From: Bacillus cabrialesii
Lineage (GTDB): Bacteria; Bacillota; Bacilli; Bacillales; Bacillaceae
NCBI RefSeq assembly: GCF_004124315.2
Contig: NZ_CP096889.1
Location: 3,827,001-3,891,000, forward strand
Direction: 5' to 3'
Length of the DNA stretch: 64,000 nt
Both the position numbers and the translations under genes were made by a program. The notes beneath the pieces are model-generated. The model ran no database searches. It saw only the letters and a list, made by a program, of their open reading frames with translations, and was not told where the DNA came from. Below are positions 33,516 through 42,131 of this stretch, one piece after another (position 1 is the stretch's first letter; each line of letters begins with the position of its first letter).

Positions 33516-33896
33516 ATGGCAAAACGAATTGATCATACAGGCATTATGGTAAGGGATATTAACGCGTCCATCACATTTTATGAAGAGGTTCTCGGAATGA
33601 AATTGAAGGATCGCATCACACACACGAACGGTGTGATCGAGCTTGCTTTTCTCGGCTTTGAAGACGGCCCGGAAACAGAAATCGAACTGATTCAAGGCTA
33701 CAGCAGCGAGCTGCCTGTCGAAGGAAAAGTGCACCACATTGCCCTGCTGACGGATGATATCGCGGCTGAATATACAAAAGCGGAAAGAATGAACGCGAAA
33801 TTTATCGACGAAGAGATCACAACACTTCCAAATGGGTACCGTTACTTCTATATTGAAGGTCCTGATGGCGAGTGGATTGAGTTCTTTCAGCGGTAA
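33516..33896 (+). CDS. ywbC: Glyoxalase/VOC family protein
   Basis: YwbC (126 residues) is a vicinal-oxygen-chelate fold protein with two beta-alpha-beta-beta-beta repeats and the metal ligands expected of glyoxalase I: His in DHTGIMV, Glu near IELAFL, His in KVHHIALL, and Glu near the C-terminus in DGEWIEFF. It probably converts the methylglyoxal-thiol adduct, consistent with its reported glyoxalase role in B. subtilis. The ATG follows CGAGGAGGAG. Confidence 0.9.
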   Translation: MAKRIDHTGIMVRDINASITFYEEVLGMKLKDRITHTNGVIELAFLGFEDGPETEIELIQGYSSELPVEGKVHHIALLTDDIAAEYTKAERMNAKFIDEEITTLPNGYRYFYIEGPDGEWIEFFQR

Positions 33897-33897
33897 T

Positions 33898-33924
33898 AAA
33901 AAAGCAGCATAACGCTGCTTTTTT
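33898..33924. terminator. Terminator between ywbC and ywbA
   Basis: AAAAAGCAGC and GCTGCTTTTT form a hairpin with T runs on both strands. Confidence 0.85.
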
Positions 33925-33942
33925 ATTATTTAAGCGCTTACA

Positions 33943-35277
33943 TTACGACACATTTTCATCCCCGGATTCAACCGCACTCTCTTCCTTCCATTTTTGATGA
34001 TCCCATATTCTGAAAAACGGATAGTAGATGGCGCAGGTGATCAGCAGATTCACCAGCTGCATAACAGCACCCGATACCTTTCCGCCTGTCGCCAGGTAGC
34101 CTGATATAAGCGGCGGCATCGTCCATGGCACGGCGATTCCGGCCGGTCTTGCCACCAGCCCGGTGCTCATGCCGATATAAGTCGCGGTAATCGTGAGGAG
34201 CGGTGCGATGATAAATGGGACAATCAGGAGCGGGTTCATGACAATCGGCATGCCGAAAATGATCGGCTCGTTGATATTAAATAGCGCAGGGCCGATTCCT
34301 AATCGTCCAAGCTGCTTCATTTGTTTGCTCCGGGAGCGCACAAGCATCGTCAGGACAAGCGCCAGCGTCGCCCCACTCCCGCCGACATTGATCCAAATTT
34401 GAAAGAACTGAGTCGTAAAAATACTCGGCAGCGCCTCGCCCGCTTGGAAGGCAAGACGGTTGGCATCCATCGCGCCGTACCAAATCGGCGCCATGATTCC
34501 GCCAATGATGGAAGCCCCGTGAATCCCGCACGACCAAAGCAGCATCTGCACAAATTCAGCGATCAGGCTTCCCCCGAGACTGCCGCCAAGGATGGAAAGC
34601 GGTGTGCCCAGCAGGTCTCCCACGACATTGTGCAGGCTCTGAAAAGGCGTCATTTCAATCAGAAGACGCGCCAGCCACACGAGAAAAACAATGATAAAGC
34701 CGGGAATCAGCGCGACAAATGATTTGCTTACCGCCGGCGGCACGCCGTCCGGCATTTTGAAGACGATGTTTTTTTGAATAATGTACCGATAAATTTCAGT
34801 TGAAAACAAGGCGATCAGCATGGCGACAAATAAACCCTTGCTGCCAAGCAATGTAATCGGGATTCCGCCTCCAACCATGATGGATTCTGTTGAGCCATCC
34901 GGCGTAAACGGCACCTCAAACGGCGTTGCCAATAGAAATGCGGCAATTGATATCGCGCCGGCCGAAAGGGCATCGACACCATAGCTTTCCGCCAGCCGAT
35001 AGGCAATTCCAAAAGCGGCGATCATGGCCATAATATCAAACGAAGCATTAACGGGATAACCGAGCTTATCCGCCCATTCCTTCCCAAACACACTCGCCAT
35101 AAAATCAGCATAGCCGGGAATCGGCAGGCTCGTTAAAATCAAAAAGACTGACCCGATAATAATCAGCGGCATGGTCAGGATAATTCCGTCTCGCAAGGCG
35201 CTGAGATGCCGCTGTCCGGCAATTTTCCCAGCGGCAGGCATTATTTTTTCTTCCATCACCCGAGTGAATGCGCTCAT
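33943..35277 (-). CDS. ywbA: PTS enzyme IIC, lactose/cellobiose family
   Basis: YwbA (444 residues) is a membrane EIIC permease closely similar over its length to LicC (53759-55117); shared segments include LRDGIILTMPLIIIGS, GVDALSAGAIS, NINEPIIFGMPIVMNP and AVPWTMPP. There is no EIIA or EIIB gene beside it, so it must borrow them, LicA and LicB being the obvious partners. The substrate is probably an oligo-beta-glucoside. Upstream lie a cre and a LicR-like palindrome (35342-35391). Confidence 0.93.
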   Translation of the reverse strand: MSAFTRVMEEKIMPAAGKIAGQRHLSALRDGIILTMPLIIIGSVFLILTSLPIPGYADFMASVFGKEWADKLGYPVNASFDIMAMIAAFGIAYRLAESYGVDALSAGAISIAAFLLATPFEVPFTPDGSTESIMVGGGIPITLLGSKGLFVAMLIALFSTEIYRYIIQKNIVFKMPDGVPPAVSKSFVALIPGFIIVFLVWLARLLIEMTPFQSLHNVVGDLLGTPLSILGGSLGGSLIAEFVQMLLWSCGIHGASIIGGIMAPIWYGAMDANRLAFQAGEALPSIFTTQFFQIWINVGGSGATLALVLTMLVRSRSKQMKQLGRLGIGPALFNINEPIIFGMPIVMNPLLIVPFIIAPLLTITATYIGMSTGLVARPAGIAVPWTMPPLISGYLATGGKVSGAVMQLVNLLITCAIYYPFFRIWDHQKWKEESAVESGDENVS

Positions 35278-35341
35278 CTGAAAAGCCCCCTTTTCTCATT
35301 GCTTTGTGAACAACCTCCGCAATGTTTTCTTTATCTTATTT

Positions 35342-35355
35342 TGGAAACGCTTACA
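35342..35355. promoter_or_regulatory. cre between ywbA and epr
   Basis: TGGAAACGCTTACA matches the cre consensus TGNAANCGNTNNCA at every fixed position. It would overlie the expected ywbA -10 region (minus-strand CAAAAT at 35338-35343) in the same way as the licBCAH cre does. Confidence 0.75.
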
Positions 35356-35368
35356 AATTCATTCGGAA

Positions 35369-35391
35369 AATTTCCTCTTCCTGCGGAAAAA
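35369..35391. promoter_or_regulatory. Candidate LicR site upstream of ywbA
   Basis: This 23-base imperfect palindrome, with TTTCC on one side and CTTCCTGCGGAAAAA on the other, matches the element at 55531-55553 in front of licBCAH at nearly all positions. Its centre is 31.5 bases from the centre of the cre, exactly as at lic. The -35 position is poor (CCGAAT), as expected for an activated promoter. Confidence 0.6.
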
Positions 35392-35459
35392 ATCTGTATG
35401 CTGCTAACAATCTATGCATGAAAAAATTTTTCCGCCTTACTATCAAACTCTCTTTTTTC

Positions 35460-35467
35460 TCCGATAT
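35460..35467 (+). promoter_or_regulatory. Candidate sigma-D -10 of epr
   Basis: TCCGATAT differs at one position from the sigma-D -10 consensus GCCGATAT. The -35 is not clear. As I recall, epr is transcribed by sigma-D in B. subtilis and linked to swarming. Confidence 0.5.
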
Positions 35468-35501
35468 ATATATCAAACATCATAGAAAAAGGAGATTAAT
35501 C

Positions 35502-37439
35502 ATGAAAAACATGTCTTGCAAACTTGTTGTATCAGTCACTCTGTTTTTCAGTTTTCTCGCCATAGGGCCTCTCGCTCATGCGCAAAACAGCAGCGAGAAA
35601 GAGGTTATTGTGGTCTATAAAAACAAGTCCGGAAAGGAAACCGTCCTGGACAGCGATGCTGAGATTGAACAGCAGTATAAGCATCTTCCGGCTGTAGCGG
35701 TCACAGCAGATCAGGAGACGGTGAAAGAGTTAAAACAGGATCCCGACATTTTGTATGTGGAAAACAACGTCTCATTTACCGCAGCTGGCGGAACGGATTT
35801 CAAAGTGCTGTCAGACGGCACTGACACCTCTGACAATTTCGGGCAGTGGAACCTTGAGCCCATTCAGGTGAAACAGGCTTGGAAGGCAGGACTGACAGGC
35901 AAAGATGTCAAAATTGCAGTCATTGACAGCGGAATCTCCCCCCACGATGACCTGTCGATCGCCGGCGGGTTTTCAGCTGTCAGTTACACCTCTTCTTACA
36001 AAGATGATAACGGCCACGGAACACATGTCGCAGGGATTATCGGAGCCAAGCATAACGGCTATGGAATTGACGGCATCGCACCGGAAGCACAAATATACGC
36101 GGTTAAAGCGCTTGATCAGAACGGTTCGGGGGATCTTCAAAGCCTTCTCCAAGGGATCGACTGGTCGATCGCAAACGGGATGGACATCGTCAATATGAGC
36201 CTTGGCACGACGTCAGACAGCCAAATCCTTCATGACGCCGTGGACAAAGCATATGAACAAGGCGTTCTGCTTGTTGCCGCAAGCGGGAACGACGGAAACG
36301 GCAAGCCAGTGAACTATCCGGCGGCGTACAGCAGTGTCGTTGCGGTTTCAGCGACAAATGAAAATAATCAGCTTGCCTCCTTCTCAACAACCGGAGATGA
36401 AGTTGAATTTTCAGCGCCGGGAACAAACATCACGAGCACTTACTTAAACCAATATTATGCGACTGCAAGCGGTACATCCCAAGCGACACCGCACGCCGCG
36501 GCCATGTTTGCTTTGTTAAAGCAGCGTGATCCTGCCGAGACAAACGTGCAGCTTCGCGCGGATATGCAGAAAAATATCCTCGATCTTGGAACCGCAGGCC
36601 GAGATCAGCAATTTGGCTACGGCTTCATTCAGTATAAAGCGCAGGAATCAGATGCAGCGTACGCGGCGGCAGAGCAAGCGGTAAAAAAAGCGGAACAAAC
36701 CAAAACACAAACCGATATCGACAAAGCGAGAGAACTCGTTGGCCAGCTGCCGGATTCTGAGGCAAAAACAGCCCTGCAAAAAAGACTGGATAAAGTACAG
36801 TCATACAGAAATGTAAAAGATGCGAAAGACAAAGTCGTAAAGGCGGAAAAGTATAAAACACAGCAGACCGTTGATACAGCACAAGCGGCCATCGACAAGC
36901 TTCCGAACGGAACAGATAAAAAGATTCTGCAAAAACGCTTAGATCAAGTAAAACGCTACATCGCATCAAAGCAAGCGAAAGAGAAAGTGGCGAAAGCGGA
37001 AAAAAGCAAAAAGAAAACAGATGTTGACAGCGCACAATCAGCAGTCAGCAAGCTTCCGGCAGGTTCAGAAAAAACGGCCCTGCAAAAACGCCTTAACAAA
37101 GTGAAAAGCACCAATTTGAAAACGGCGCAGCAATCCGTATCTGCAGCTGAAAAGAAATCAACTAATGCAAATGCAACAAAAGCACAATCAGCAGTCAATC
37201 AGCTTCAATCAGGCAAAGACAAAACAGCATTGCAAAAACGGTTAGATAAAGTGAAGAAAAAAGTGGCGGCAGCCGAAGCCAAAAAAGTCGAAGCTGCCAA
37301 AACCAAAGTAAAGAAAGCGGAAAAAGACAAAACAAAAAAATCAAAGACAACCGCTCAGTCCGCAGTCAATCAATTAAAAGCATCCACTGATAAAACAAAG
37401 CTGCAAAAACGGCTGAATGCCGTCAAACCGAAAAAGTAA
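35502..37439 (+). CDS. epr: Minor extracellular serine protease Epr
   Basis: Epr is a secreted subtilase of 645 residues: signal peptide (cut after LAHA), I9 propeptide to about residue 105, catalytic domain with Asp142 (VIDSG), His172 (GHGTH) and Ser326 (GTSQATPH). A lysine-rich C-terminal tail of about 260 residues contains five repeats (listed separately) and is dispensable for proteolysis in published work as I recall. It has strong positive charge and may bind teichoic acids. The ATG at 35502 follows AAAAGGAG; the upstream open frame is noncoding. Confidence 0.96.
   Translation: MKNMSCKLVVSVTLFFSFLAIGPLAHAQNSSEKEVIVVYKNKSGKETVLDSDAEIEQQYKHLPAVAVTADQETVKELKQDPDILYVENNVSFTAAGGTDFKVLSDGTDTSDNFGQWNLEPIQVKQAWKAGLTGKDVKIAVIDSGISPHDDLSIAGGFSAVSYTSSYKDDNGHGTHVAGIIGAKHNGYGIDGIAPEAQIYAVKALDQNGSGDLQSLLQGIDWSIANGMDIVNMSLGTTSDSQILHDAVDKAYEQGVLLVAASGNDGNGKPVNYPAAYSSVVAVSATNENNQLASFSTTGDEVEFSAPGTNITSTYLNQYYATASGTSQATPHAAAMFALLKQRDPAETNVQLRADMQKNILDLGTAGRDQQFGYGFIQYKAQESDAAYAAAEQAVKKAEQTKTQTDIDKARELVGQLPDSEAKTALQKRLDKVQSYRNVKDAKDKVVKAEKYKTQQTVDTAQAAIDKLPNGTDKKILQKRLDQVKRYIASKQAKEKVAKAEKSKKKTDVDSAQSAVSKLPAGSEKTALQKRLNKVKSTNLKTAQQSVSAAEKKSTNANATKAQSAVNQLQSGKDKTALQKRLDKVKKKVAAAEAKKVEAAKTKVKKAEKDKTKKSKTTAQSAVNQLKASTDKTKLQKRLNAVKPKK
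36650..37436 (+). repeat. Five lysine-rich repeats in Epr
   Basis: From about residue 383 to the end of Epr, five units of roughly 48-55 residues follow the pattern AxxxVxKAEKxKT...AQxAVxxLPxGxxKTxLQKRLDKV. The units begin near 36650, 36811, 36960, 37115 and 37260. Each is predicted to be a helical hairpin with high lysine content; the fourth is the most diverged and the last has a longer KA-rich start. Confidence 0.8.
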
Positions 37440-37441
37440 CC

Positions 37442-37490
37442 AAAAAGCCTGTAGGACCTGCTTTCTAGGTCTTACAGGCTTTTTTGCATT
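37442..37490 (+). terminator. epr terminator
   Basis: AAAAAGCCTGTAGGACC pairs with GGTCTTACAGGCTTTTTT with one bulge, followed by T residues. Confidence 0.88.
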
Positions 37491-37545
37491 CCAAAAACAC
37501 CAAATACAACCTTTTTCCCATTCGATTCACGGGCTTTTCATACTA

Positions 37546-37574
37546 TTGCTATCCAGCCATGAACAGCATAAAAT
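37546..37574 (+). promoter_or_regulatory. sacXY promoter
   Basis: TTGCTA (37546-37551) and TAAAAT (37569-37574) are 17 bases apart. The predicted start is about 25 bases before the RAT, which puts the RAT in the leader RNA. Confidence 0.65.
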
Positions 37575-37606
37575 GAACGTTATTACAGTTATCACCACAT
37601 ATAGAG

Positions 37607-37634
37607 GGATTGTGACTGGCAGGCAGGCAAGACC
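37607..37634 (+). promoter_or_regulatory. RAT upstream of sacXY
   Basis: This 28-base element begins GGATTGTGACTGGC and ends GGCAAGACC; it equals the sacPA RAT apart from a one-base deletion and changes in the central loop. It indicates that sacXY is itself controlled by antitermination, as reported for B. subtilis (a RAT with a distant palindrome). The gap 37440-37883 has no gene. Confidence 0.82.
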
Positions 37635-37701
37635 CAATGATGCAAAGGGAGTATTAGTGCCTAAAAAAACAGGGCATTTTAACCCTTCTTTTCGTGTTGG
37701 G
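37633..37701 (+). terminator. Possible leader terminator/palindromes of sacXY
   Basis: CCCAA (37633-37637), sharing bases with the RAT end, can pair with TTGGG (37697-37701), and inside it AGGG/CCCT (37671-37674 and 37682-37685) encloses an AT loop followed by TTCTTTT. Either may be the terminator that the RAT excludes; both stems are short, so the exact structure is uncertain. Confidence 0.45.
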
Positions 37702-37883
37702 CTCATAACGGCGCCATGGACCCCCCCTATTTTCATGCTCCGTCACCGACGCGGGCATTTTTTGTGTCTCTGCACGTTTTGTCATTTTCAGCGGTTTTTC
37801 TCACTTTTTTCATTTTGATTGTCAACTTCTCATTTGATACGATGAACAAGCCGACTTTTCTCAGTAAAGGAGGTTTTGATTGC

Positions 37884-39263
37884 TTGCAAAAAGAGATTGC
37901 AAAAGAATTACTGCTCCTCGCAGGAGGAAAAAGCAATATTATCAGCATCAGCCATTGTACGACCCGTCTTCGTTTTGAGGTAAAAGACGAGACGAAAATC
38001 GATATACATGCCATTGAAAACCTGCAAGGTGTGCAGGGCACCTTTTTTCGATATGGGCTGTTCCAGATTATCTTCGGAGCAGGCGTCGTCAACAAAATAT
38101 ATAAAGAAGTCGTTCACGTGTTGGAGGCCGCGCCTTCTGAGGAGCCTGTCAAAGAGAAAAAGGCCAGCCGGAAGCTGAACCCTGTCGCAGCATTTGCGAA
38201 AACACTGTCCGATATTTTTGTGCCGATTATCCCGGCAATAACCGCAAGCGGCCTGCTCATGGGACTGATCGGCATGATTAAGGTGTTTCACTGGTTCGCA
38301 GCCGGAAGCCCGTGGATCAAAATGCTCGACCTCGTGTCCAGCACAGCCTTTATTTTGCTGCCGATTTTGGTCGGCTTCAGTGCAGCGCGGCAATTTGGCA
38401 GCAATCCCTATTTAGGGGCAGTGATCGCGGGGCTCCTGACACATCCTGATCTGCTGGACCCGTCTATGCTCGGCAGCAAAACCCCCGCTTCCTTAGATAT
38501 CTGGGGGCTGCATATTCCAATGATGGGCTATCAGGGCGCCATTATACCGATTCTTCTCTCCGTTTATGTCATGAGCAAAATTGAGAAGCTATTAAAATCG
38601 ATTGTGCCGAAGTCGCTTGATGTCGTCATCATTCCTTTTATTTCGGTTATGATGACAGGATGCCTCGCGCTGATTGTGATGAATCCCGCCGCGTCTATTA
38701 TCGGCCAGATCATGACACAGTCGATTGTCTATATTTATGATCACGCCGGCATTGCCGCCGGAGCCCTGTTCGGCGGCATCTACTCCACTATCGTTCTATC
38801 TGGCTTGCATCATAGCTTTTATGCGATTGAGGCAACGCTGCTTGCTGATCCGCATGTCGGTGTGAACTTTTTAGTGCCGATATGGTCGATGGCGAATGTC
38901 GCCCAAGGCGGAGCGGGACTTGCGGTTTTCTTCAAAACGAAACAATCAAGCCTGAAGAAAATTGCGCTCCCCGCTTCCCTGACCGCGTTTTTAGGCATTG
39001 TGGAGCCGATTGTATTCGGTGTAAATGTCAAACTAATCCGTCCCTTTATCGGAGCTGCCATCGGCGGCGCTATTGGCGGAGCATACGTGGTTGCGGCGCA
39101 TGTCGTATCGAATTCCTACGGGCTGACGGGCATTCCGATGATTTCAATCGTGCTGCCGTTCGGCGCTGCCAATTTTGTTCATTATATGATCGGTTTTTTG
39201 ATCGCGGCCGTCTCTGCTTTTCTAGCTACATTGTTTCTCGGGTTTAAAGAAGAGACAGAATAA
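37884..39263 (+). CDS. sacX: PTS enzyme IIBC, sucrose sensor SacX
   Basis: SacX (459 residues) is a SacP paralogue with an EIIB domain (Cys in ISHCTTRLRF) and an EIIC domain (GLHHSFYAIE, GIVEPIVFGV). In B. subtilis it acts mainly as a sensor that phosphorylates and so restrains SacY when sucrose is low. The start is TTG at 37884, with AAAGGAGG ten bases upstream; the frame is open further upstream but that would include the RAT leader. sacY follows after 53 bases. Confidence 0.95.
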   Translation: MQKEIAKELLLLAGGKSNIISISHCTTRLRFEVKDETKIDIHAIENLQGVQGTFFRYGLFQIIFGAGVVNKIYKEVVHVLEAAPSEEPVKEKKASRKLNPVAAFAKTLSDIFVPIIPAITASGLLMGLIGMIKVFHWFAAGSPWIKMLDLVSSTAFILLPILVGFSAARQFGSNPYLGAVIAGLLTHPDLLDPSMLGSKTPASLDIWGLHIPMMGYQGAIIPILLSVYVMSKIEKLLKSIVPKSLDVVIIPFISVMMTGCLALIVMNPAASIIGQIMTQSIVYIYDHAGIAAGALFGGIYSTIVLSGLHHSFYAIEATLLADPHVGVNFLVPIWSMANVAQGGAGLAVFFKTKQSSLKKIALPASLTAFLGIVEPIVFGVNVKLIRPFIGAAIGGAIGGAYVVAAHVVSNSYGLTGIPMISIVLPFGAANFVHYMIGFLIAAVSAFLATLFLGFKEETE

Positions 39264-39316
39264 CTGGATTTATTCGTTTTCATTCATAAAACGGGGGATG
39301 AAAGGACAAAAAAGCT

Positions 39317-40159
39317 ATGAAAATTAAAAGAATCTTAAATCATAATGCTATCGTTGTAAAGGATCAAAATGAAGAGAAGATTCTCTTAGGTGCAGGAATT
39401 GCGTTCGACAAAAAGAAGAATGATATTGTCGACCAGTCAAAAATAGAAAAAACGTTTGTCAGAAAAGATACAGATGACTATAAGCAGTTCGAAGAGATTT
39501 TAGAAACATTGCCGGAAGACCACATTCAGATTTCTGAGCAAATTATTTCGTATGCGGAAAAAGAACTGAACATCAAAATCAACGAGCGCATTCATGTCGC
39601 TTTTTCAGACCATCTTTCCTTTGCGATCGAACGCCTGAGCAACGGGATGGTCATCAAAAATCCGCTGTTGAATGAGATCAAAGTCCTTTATCCGAAGGAA
39701 TTCCAGATCGGTTTGTGGGCCAGAGCGCTGATTAAAGATAAATTGGGGATTCACATTCCCGATGATGAAATCGGCAATATCGCCATGCATATCCACACAG
39801 CAAGAAACAATGCCGGTGATATGACACAGACGCTTGATATTACAACAATGATCCGTGATATTATCGAGATTATAGAAATTCAGCTGTCAATTAATATTGT
39901 TGAAGATACCATCTCTTATGAACGGCTTGTGACTCACCTCCGCTTTGCCATTCAGCATATCAAAGCGGGTGAATCCATTTACGAGCTGGATGCAGAAATG
40001 ATCGACATTATTAAAGAGAAGTTTAAGGACGCCTTCTTGTGCGCCCTGAGCATCGGCACATTTGTGAAGAAGGAATACGGCTTTGAGTTTCCTGAAAAAG
40101 AATTGTGCTATATCGCCATGCATATTCAGCGGTTTTACCAACGTTCAGTCGCACGCTGA
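39317..40159 (+). CDS. sacY: Transcriptional antiterminator SacY
   Basis: SacY (280 residues) is a BglG-family antiterminator with an N-terminal RNA-binding domain (1-55) and two PRDs (HVAFSDHLSFAIERL, GNIAMHIHT; RLVTHLRFAIQHI, CYIAMHIQRF). It activates the levansucrase gene sacB at high sucrose and probably its own operon through the RAT at 37607. SacX controls it by phosphorylation of PRD1 histidines. It is similar to SacT throughout. Confidence 0.96.
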   Translation: MKIKRILNHNAIVVKDQNEEKILLGAGIAFDKKKNDIVDQSKIEKTFVRKDTDDYKQFEEILETLPEDHIQISEQIISYAEKELNIKINERIHVAFSDHLSFAIERLSNGMVIKNPLLNEIKVLYPKEFQIGLWARALIKDKLGIHIPDDEIGNIAMHIHTARNNAGDMTQTLDITTMIRDIIEIIEIQLSINIVEDTISYERLVTHLRFAIQHIKAGESIYELDAEMIDIIKEKFKDAFLCALSIGTFVKKEYGFEFPEKELCYIAMHIQRFYQRSVAR

Positions 40160-40166
40160 GCCATGC

Positions 40167-40202
40167 AAAAAAACGCTTTTGAGCTGATCAAAAGCGTTTT
40201 TT
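40167..40202. terminator. Bidirectional terminator of sacXY and gspA
   Basis: AAAACGCTTTTGA and TCAAAAGCGTTTT form a long stem with T runs on both strands, between two converging genes. Confidence 0.9.
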
Positions 40203-40211
40203 ATATCTTAT

Positions 40212-41072
40212 TTATTGGTTCATCGCAGGATTGCTGATCGTGTTCCACTTTGTATACGACATGTAATGGAAATACTGATCGCGATACGGGTGTTTCGTAT
40301 TGGAATTCCAAGGCTTTTCTCCGCCGCAGAAGTGGACAATGGCCGGGTTTTCTCTCGTTTCTCTATAAAGCTTCTGGCCTGACAGCGTCGCCGGCGTTTT
40401 CAGTTTTAATATGATATAGGTTTGAGCGTTCCAGCGCGGGTGAAGTTCATACCACTGATCATACAAGATCGCGTTAAGTGCATCTTGGTCGTGCAGCACA
40501 AGAAAATCTTCGTCCGGGTGTTCATTGATAAAGTTGATGACTTTTTCTGTGATGTTTTGCTTTCTCCAAGACTCAAAATCAATAATCATGATACCTGAGT
40601 TAAAATACTTTCCTGTATCACTGACGTTCATTTCTTTCAGGCGTTCATGCTGCCCCGCATCCTCAACAGCAGCAACCGTATACGGCGCAATATCCAAGTC
40701 CCACAGTTTTGAAATATCCTCCAGGATCAGCGCGTCACAGTCGATATAAATCATTCGTTTGATGCTCTCATCCTTAATTAAGTCAGGAATCGAAATGCGG
40801 TAATACGCCGCTTTTGTAATATGGCTGCTCTCCACCGCATGTTCATACATATTGGAATCCACATCTAAAAACTCAATCGGAACGCCGAACTTCAATGTCG
40901 TTTCTTCCAGTCTTTTTTTGTTATCAGGCTCAATTCCGCCATCAATGACGTATAATTTAATCTCTCTGTTTTGGTCCATATTTGTCAATAAAGAAACGAA
41001 CATTCCACCTAAATGACGAGCATAATTATCATCTGCGCATGACACGATATGCATGATTTCATCTTTCTTCAA
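40212..41072 (-). CDS. gspA: General stress glycosyltransferase GspA
   Basis: GspA (286 residues) is a GT8-family glycosyltransferase (the galactosyltransferase LgtC type) with the DXD metal motif in MIYIDCDAL and FCGGEKPW near the C-terminus. The acceptor is unknown. The start is TTG at 41072 with AGGGAG upstream, agreeing with the 286-residue length I remember for the family member. A perfect-spaced sigma-B promoter precedes it. Confidence 0.93.
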   Translation of the reverse strand: MKKDEIMHIVSCADDNYARHLGGMFVSLLTNMDQNREIKLYVIDGGIEPDNKKRLEETTLKFGVPIEFLDVDSNMYEHAVESSHITKAAYYRISIPDLIKDESIKRMIYIDCDALILEDISKLWDLDIAPYTVAAVEDAGQHERLKEMNVSDTGKYFNSGIMIIDFESWRKQNITEKVINFINEHPDEDFLVLHDQDALNAILYDQWYELHPRWNAQTYIILKLKTPATLSGQKLYRETRENPAIVHFCGGEKPWNSNTKHPYRDQYFHYMSYTKWNTISNPAMNQ

Positions 41073-41106
41073 TGGTATTCATCTCCCTTTGTGTTGTACA
41101 AGTTAC

Positions 41107-41130
41107 ATTCCCGATTTCAGAAAATTAAAC
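41107..41130 (-). promoter_or_regulatory. gspA sigma-B promoter
   Basis: GTTTAA (41125-41130) and GGGAAT (41107-41112) match the sigma-B consensus exactly with a 12-base spacer on the minus strand. gspA is a classical general stress gene. Confidence 0.88.
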
Positions 41131-41182
41131 ACTATTCCTCAATATTTTTTCAGACAGAATGTGCTGTACAACAAAAAAGGTG

Positions 41183-41896
41183 TCATTTTTTGAACATGTG
41201 ATAAAGCCAATAAAGGATGTAAAAGCTGGCGATCGTAAAGGCTTCAGCAGAAGCGATATACCACGGCCACGGTCCGAGAACATCCAAGAGAGAAGAGCCG
41301 CCCGGTTTTTTCGTCAAATACATGTAATTCGCGCCAAGCCAGCGATCAAGCAGATAAATGCAGACTCCGTACACATTGACGATCAGGACGGTCCCCCACA
41401 AAGCACGCTGTCTGAGTTTGTACGTCCCAATTACCGCCATCAGCAGACAGGACAGAAACACAGACCCGTGCGAAATGAAAAAGAGGATATACCGGATATG
41501 CGGAAATGAAAACATACCGAGATCGGGAGTGGCAAGCGCCTGAATCGAACTTCCGATGCCGACAAAATATAAAAATACAAACAGTTTCCTGCTTTTGGTC
41601 ACCAGCATGATAGCCGACAAGTACACCGACAGGTCACTAAGCTGGAGAGGCAATGAAGTGCGCACCGACCACCTGCCCGCGGCGATCATCCATATTTGAT
41701 AACCGATTTGTGAACCAAGCAGCAGAAACACAAACAAATAACGCAGAAACAAGCTGACCTTAGGCCGCTTGACCGCCTCGCGGAACAGAAACAACAGAAT
41801 GGCCAAAAGAGCGATGATCGCTAATGTCACCACATGCTCTGCTGAAAAAAGGTGAAACGGATCATGTTTATAGACGGATTGAACATATTTTTGCAA
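41183..41896 (-). CDS. ywaF: Membrane protein of the YwaF/TIGR02206 family
   Basis: YwaF (237 residues) is an integral membrane protein with about six spans of the conserved TIGR02206 family, whose function is unknown. Family features include HLFSAEHV near the N-terminus, LPLQLSDLSVYLSAIML, HIRYILFFISHGSVFLS and NYMYL in the last third, the conserved histidine and aspartate being within membrane segments. The TTG at 41896 follows GGGGGTG and is preferred over the longer frame. It is divergent from ywaD. Confidence 0.82.
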   Translation of the reverse strand: MQKYVQSVYKHDPFHLFSAEHVVTLAIIALLAILLFLFREAVKRPKVSLFLRYLFVFLLLGSQIGYQIWMIAAGRWSVRTSLPLQLSDLSVYLSAIMLVTKSRKLFVFLYFVGIGSSIQALATPDLGMFSFPHIRYILFFISHGSVFLSCLLMAVIGTYKLRQRALWGTVLIVNVYGVCIYLLDRWLGANYMYLTKKPGGSSLLDVLGPWPWYIASAEAFTIASFYILYWLYHMFKK

Positions 41897-42131
41897 AACT
41901 GCACCCCCGTTTTTGTTTATTTTAGTTTTGTTTGGGCCTTTTTTATTCAATCAAGTGAGAAAACAAAAGCAATTGTCGATCTCTTGTCTCCTCTTCTTAT
42001 AGCTTGATATCCCGAAGCGTTTTTTGCAGGTATAAAGCACTGTCTTTTCAAAAATGCTCTTCAATTTGCAGGAAATTCCCTTAGCATCCCGAAATATTCC
42101 CCATCCATACATTAGGGGAGGTTTATTTTCG

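Noticed and set aside
33929..33942. cre-like TTTAAGCGCTTACA at the end of ywbA
   Set aside because: It has a mismatch in the key TG and lies next to a stop codon between two converging genes, away from any promoter.
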